This document shows, piece by piece, positions 62,512 to 64,000 of a DNA stretch of 64,000 bases. Positions within the stretch are counted from its first letter, which is position 1; the number at the start of each line of letters is the position of its first letter. The notes beneath the pieces are model-generated. The model worked only from the letters and a program-made list of their open reading frames with translations, was not told the origin of the DNA and made no database searches. The translations under genes were made by a program, and so were the position numbers. Source of the stretch: Pseudomonas urmiensis (GTDB lineage: Bacteria; Pseudomonadota; Gammaproteobacteria; Pseudomonadales; Pseudomonadaceae); contig NZ_JABWRE020000001.1 in assembly GCF_014268815.2 (NCBI RefSeq), forward strand, positions 315,001-379,000, written 5' to 3'.

Positions 62512-64000
62512 TCAGGCCTTGCCGGAAATCCCATATTTGCGCAGCCGCTGGGCAATCGCGGTATGCGAAGTCTGCAAGCGCCCAGCCAACTGCCGGGTCG
62601 AGGGGTAGCTGGCATACAAGCGCTGCAACAGCTCGCGCTCAAATTCCCCCACCGCCTGCTCCAGGCTGCCGACCTCGGCCTCTTGCCCGCGCGCCACTGA
62701 AGTGCCGGCGATATCCAGATCGCCAATATCCACCAGATCGCTTTCGCAAATCGCCGCCGCGCGAAAAATCACGTTCTGCAACTGGCGCACATTGCCTGGC
62801 CAAGGATTGGCCAGCAGGGCGGCATGGGTGCCCGGTGTCAGCCTGCAAGGCGGGCGCTGGATCTGGGTGCAGGCCTGCTGCATGAAGTAGTGCGCCAGCA
62901 GCAGGATATCCTGACCGCGTTCCCGCAGCGGCGGCACCTGCAGGTTGAGTACATTGAGGCGGTAGAACAGGTCTTCGCGAAAGCTGCCCTCGGCGACCAT
63001 CCGTTCCAGATCGCGATGGGTGGCGCTGATGATGCGCACGTCGACCTTGACCTCGCGATCGCCACCTACTCGGCGGAAGCTGCCATCGCTGAGAAAGCGC
63101 AATAGCTTGGCTTGCAGATAGGGCGACATCTCGCCAATCTCGTCGAGAAACACCGTGCCTTGGTTGGCCAGTTCCATCAGCCCTGGCTTGCCACCACGCT
63201 GGGCGCCGGTAAACGCGCCGGGGGCGTAGCCGAATAGCTCGCTCTCGGCCAGGCTCTCGGGCAGTGCCGCGCAGTTCAGCGCCAGGAAGGGCGCGGCATG
63301 GCGGCTGCTCAGGGCATGGCTGGCGCGGGCTACCAGCTCCTTGCCGGTGCCGGTTTCGCCGTGCACCAGCAACGGCGCATCGAGCACTGCTACGCGCAGC
63401 GCGCGAGCCTTGAGGGTGCGGATGGCCGGGGAGTCGCCGAGCAGTGCGTCAAAGCCTTCGGCGTGATCGTGGTGCAGCGCTGACAAGCGTTCGCCCATGC
63501 GGTTGGGCGGATACAAGGTGAGCAGGCCACCGGCGTTGGTAATTGGCGTGGCATCGAGCAGCAGGCTCTGGCCGTCGAGCTGCATCTCGCGCATCGGCAG
63601 GTGGAAGTTGTTGTCCAGCAGCGCCTGGAGCAGGTCGGGGTCTTTGAACAATTCACCGACCGAACGCCCAGCCGACTCCCGCCCGCAGAGGGCGATCAGG
63701 GCCGGGTTGGCCAGCAGCACCTTGCCGGCGCTGTCCACCGCCAGCACTGGGTCGCTCATGGCCGCGAGCAGGGCATCGAGCTGCAAATGGCGACGCTGGC
63801 CGGGGAGGATGTCGACCACTTCCACCGATTGCACGCCGTGCACTTCGAACAGGGCGTCGTGGAGCTCTTCGAGCACTGCGGGGCTGAGGGTCGGGGCGTC
63901 GATGTAGACGTTCGGCGGGACCATCTCCACGGCGTCCAGGTTGAGGTTGCGGGCACCGAGCAGGGCCAGGACTTCCTGGGTGATGCCGACGCGGTCGATG
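62512..64000 (-). CDS. gcsR: TyrR-family sigma-54 activator of glycine cleavage (GcsR-like), 3' part
   Basis: Enhancer-binding protein; the first few codons lie past the window end. The visible part begins with an ACT-like domain (IDRVGITQEVLALLGARNLNL), then a PAS-like domain, an AAA+ domain with Walker A GETGTGKE and the sigma-54 contact loop GAFTGA, and a TyrR-type HTH (STRQLAGRLQTSHTAIAQRLRKYGI). It lies upstream of gcvH-gcvP-sdaA-gcvT, as P. aeruginosa GcsR does upstream of its gcv operon. GAFTGA is intact, so it should act with RpoN, unlike E. coli TyrR. PhhR is another possible name. Confidence 0.85.
   Translation of the reverse strand, partial: IDRVGITQEVLALLGARNLNLDAVEMVPPNVYIDAPTLSPAVLEELHDALFEVHGVQSVEVVDILPGQRRHLQLDALLAAMSDPVLAVDSAGKVLLANPALIALCGRESAGRSVGELFKDPDLLQALLDNNFHLPMREMQLDGQSLLLDATPITNAGGLLTLYPPNRMGERLSALHHDHAEGFDALLGDSPAIRTLKARALRVAVLDAPLLVHGETGTGKELVARASHALSSRHAAPFLALNCAALPESLAESELFGYAPGAFTGAQRGGKPGLMELANQGTVFLDEIGEMSPYLQAKLLRFLSDGSFRRVGGDREVKVDVRIISATHRDLERMVAEGSFREDLFYRLNVLNLQVPPLRERGQDILLLAHYFMQQACTQIQRPPCRLTPGTHAALLANPWPGNVRQLQNVIFRAAAICESDLVDIGDLDIAGTSVARGQEAEVGSLEQAVGEFERELLQRLYASYPSTRQLAGRLQTSHTAIAQRLRKYGISGKA

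Overview
The window is chromosomal DNA of a fluorescent pseudomonad, most likely of the Pseudomonas putida group. The evidence is the gene order (roxR end; gatBAC; mreBCD-maf-rng-yhdP-nit-tldD; pmbA; fagA-fumC-orfX-sodA; ptsO-rapZ-ptsN-hpf-rpoN-lptBAC-kdsCD; mla operon; murA-hisGDC; valS-holC-pepA; lptFG; gcv cluster), the high G+C coding sequence, and many short palindromic REP elements with the core GCGGGCTTGCCCCGCG. No insertion sequence, prophage, CRISPR array, rRNA or tRNA gene was found. Almost everything is core genome.

Layout. 1-2.9 kb: end of a RoxR/RegA-type response regulator and two transporters. 3.0-8.2 kb (minus strand): a carboxymuconolactone-decarboxylase-like protein, a CaCA antiporter, a short RlpA-like lipoprotein and the GatCAB amidotransferase. 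8.4-19.5 kb (plus): the cell-shape genes mreBCD followed by maf, RNase G, YhdP, a nitrilase-like amidase and TldD. DarP is convergent, and PmbA/TldE faces away from it. 21.7-25.5 kb: an iron- and oxidative-stress operon behind a Fur box. 25.6-32.6 kb (minus): nitrogen-PTS, sigma-54, ribosome hibernation and LPS transport/Kdo genes. 32.8-40.8 kb (plus): the Mla (Ttg2) phospholipid transport operon, IbaG, MurA and HisG/D/C. 40.8-45.8 kb: a small membrane protein, a GntR regulator with an MFS exporter, small accessory genes, YejK and an HU protein. 45.8-52.5 kb (minus): RlmF, ValS, a hypothetical protein, HolC and PepA. 52.8-55.8 kb: LptF/LptG, an RDD protein and a cold-shock protein. 56.2-64 kb (minus): the gcvH-gcvP-sdaA-gcvT glycine catabolic operon downstream of its TyrR-type sigma-54 activator.

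Envelope functions recur: LptA, B, C, F and G, KdsC/D, MlaB-F, YhdP, MurA and MreBCD together cover LPS and phospholipid transport, peptidoglycan precursor synthesis and cell shape.

Points most worth a second look are: (i) a 46-bp tandem array inside a REP pair in the valS leader, sharing 20 identical bases with the end of the neighbouring gene; (ii) mreC, which has no ATG/GTG/TTG start that keeps its N-terminus and appears to start at ATT, with a hairpin in the mreB-mreC gap; (iii) a complete sigma-54 control region (-24/-12, IHF site, two TyrR-like boxes) before gcvH; (iv) sigma-54-like elements before rpoN and before an HU gene; (v) an unlisted 57-residue membrane protein gene beside hisC. 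I did not find an obvious new multi-gene system.
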